A stretch of DNA of 64,000 nt from NCBI GenBank assembly GCA_902492455.1, contig CABULH010000013.1, forward strand, positions 1-64,000, read 5' to 3'. Position numbers and translations under genes: made by a program. Shown here in pieces: positions 63,581 to 64,000 of this stretch; within the stretch, counting starts at the first letter, position 1, and each line of letters starts with the position of its first letter. Source of the stretch: an uncultured Oscillospiraceae bacterium (GTDB lineage Bacteria; Bacillota; Clostridia; Oscillospirales; Acutalibacteraceae). A model generated the notes under the pieces. It searched no databases, had not been told where the DNA came from, and saw only the letters and a list, made by a program, of their open reading frames with translations.

Positions 63581-64000
63581 CTTTTTGCCTCCCCTTCTCC
63601 GCAGACAGATCCCCGCCGCCAAAGCGGAAAGGCTTTCCGCGGCGGGAACTGCCAGCCATACCCCCGTCAGCCCCAACCAGTTGGAGAGAAGCCATACCGC
63701 CGGTACCACCGCCAGACATCCCCGGAGAAAGGAAAGAAAAAAGCCCGACCGGGGTCTGCCTGCGGCGCTGTAATAAGCGGAAATCGTCATGGTAATTCCC
63801 GCACCCACAAAGCCCGCGAAATAGACGCGCATTCCCCTCCTGGCCATCGCCGCCAGTACCGGATCACCGTCCCGGTTAAAGAGAGCGGCCAGTGGTTCCG
63901 CCCACAGCAGGATCACAGCGTACAGCACCGCCGCAGTCAGCAGAGCTGTCAGCAGGGCGCAGCGCAGGATCCGCCGGGCCTCTTTCAAGCATCCCCGCCC
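63533..64000 (-). CDS. MATE-family transporter, C-terminal part (truncated by window edge)
   Basis: The last 155 residues of a MATE/NorM-like multidrug or metabolite efflux transporter. Several helices are visible: ALLTALLTAAVLYAVILLW, VYFAGFVGAGITMTISAYYS (a typical MATE motif) and VPAVWLLSNWLGLTGVWLAV. The reading frame runs open past the edge of the window, so the start lies beyond 64000. The 3' end is within the right repeat. Its natural downstream gene is probably DUF815 at 58972, now separated by the island. Confidence 0.85.
   Translation of the reverse strand, partial: GRGCLKEARRILRCALLTALLTAAVLYAVILLWAEPLAALFNRDGDPVLAAMARRGMRVYFAGFVGAGITMTISAYYSAAGRPRSGFFLSFLRGCLAVVPAVWLLSNWLGLTGVWLAVPAAESLSALAAGICLRRRGGKKPDPVRDSVDIPTLGR

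Overview
The window looks like the chromosome of a GC-rich, strictly anaerobic member of the Clostridia (Firmicutes), most like the Oscillospiraceae/Ruminococcaceae. The reasons are an A/V-type ATP synthase operon, an NAD(P)H-linked multisubunit [FeFe]-hydrogenase operon, a CIRCE element in front of clpB, a Crh/HPr-like protein, strong AGGAGG-type ribosome sites with frequent GTG/TTG starts, and small lipoproteins with Gram-positive lipoboxes. Names come from reading protein motifs, not from a database search.

Layout. 1-4.1 kb: a minus-strand operon (Lrp/AsnC regulator, aminotransferase, ispE, ybaK) and a PHP phosphatase. 4.2-7.6 kb: a transglutaminase-fold lipoprotein and the ACT + UPF0210 pair. 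7.6-16.5 kb: a nine-gene A/V-type ATP synthase operon with one clear promoter and one terminator. 16.6-21.2 kb: small accessory genes, including a frameshifted DUF3795 gene joined in frame to an acetyltransferase. 21.2-24 kb: CIRCE and clpB. 24-26.9 kb: an unusual sigma factor with a very long C-terminal extension, divergent from an mltG-like lipoprotein gene. 27-32.1 kb: hydrogenase operon (NuoE-like, HATPase, ferredoxin-like, NuoF-like, HydA) behind a candidate Rex operator. 32.2-43.3 kb: lipoproteins, AraC regulator and URO-D protein, phosphohexomutase, a second ECF sigma factor with an overlapping membrane protein, an SGNH esterase and an MBL hydrolase. 43.6-52.9 kb: trpS, aminotransferase, gltX, glnS, mtaB, an HPr-like gene, a flavoprotein and pyrB. 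53-58.9 kb: tRNA-Leu, leuB, an amino-acid ABC transporter and a DUF815 ATPase gene.

59-63.5 kb: an AT-rich island bounded by a 67-bp direct repeat (65/67 identical). The right copy is the 3' end of a MATE transporter gene and the left copy lies just upstream of the DUF815 gene, so the island appears to have been inserted between two formerly adjacent genes. It carries an AraC-type regulator, two exported proteins of unknown function and a tandem pair of nearly identical small membrane proteins. No recombinase is visible. This is the most unusual part of the window.

How the parts fit: the hydrogenase would dispose of reducing equivalents under NADH control and the rotary ATPase would couple ATP to an ion gradient, the usual pairing in a fermenter. 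The two sigma factors, the envelope lipoproteins and the island look like surface or stress functions. Promoters are proposed only where two hexamers stand 17-18 bp apart, except at the hydrogenase operon, where only -10-like hexamers are seen.
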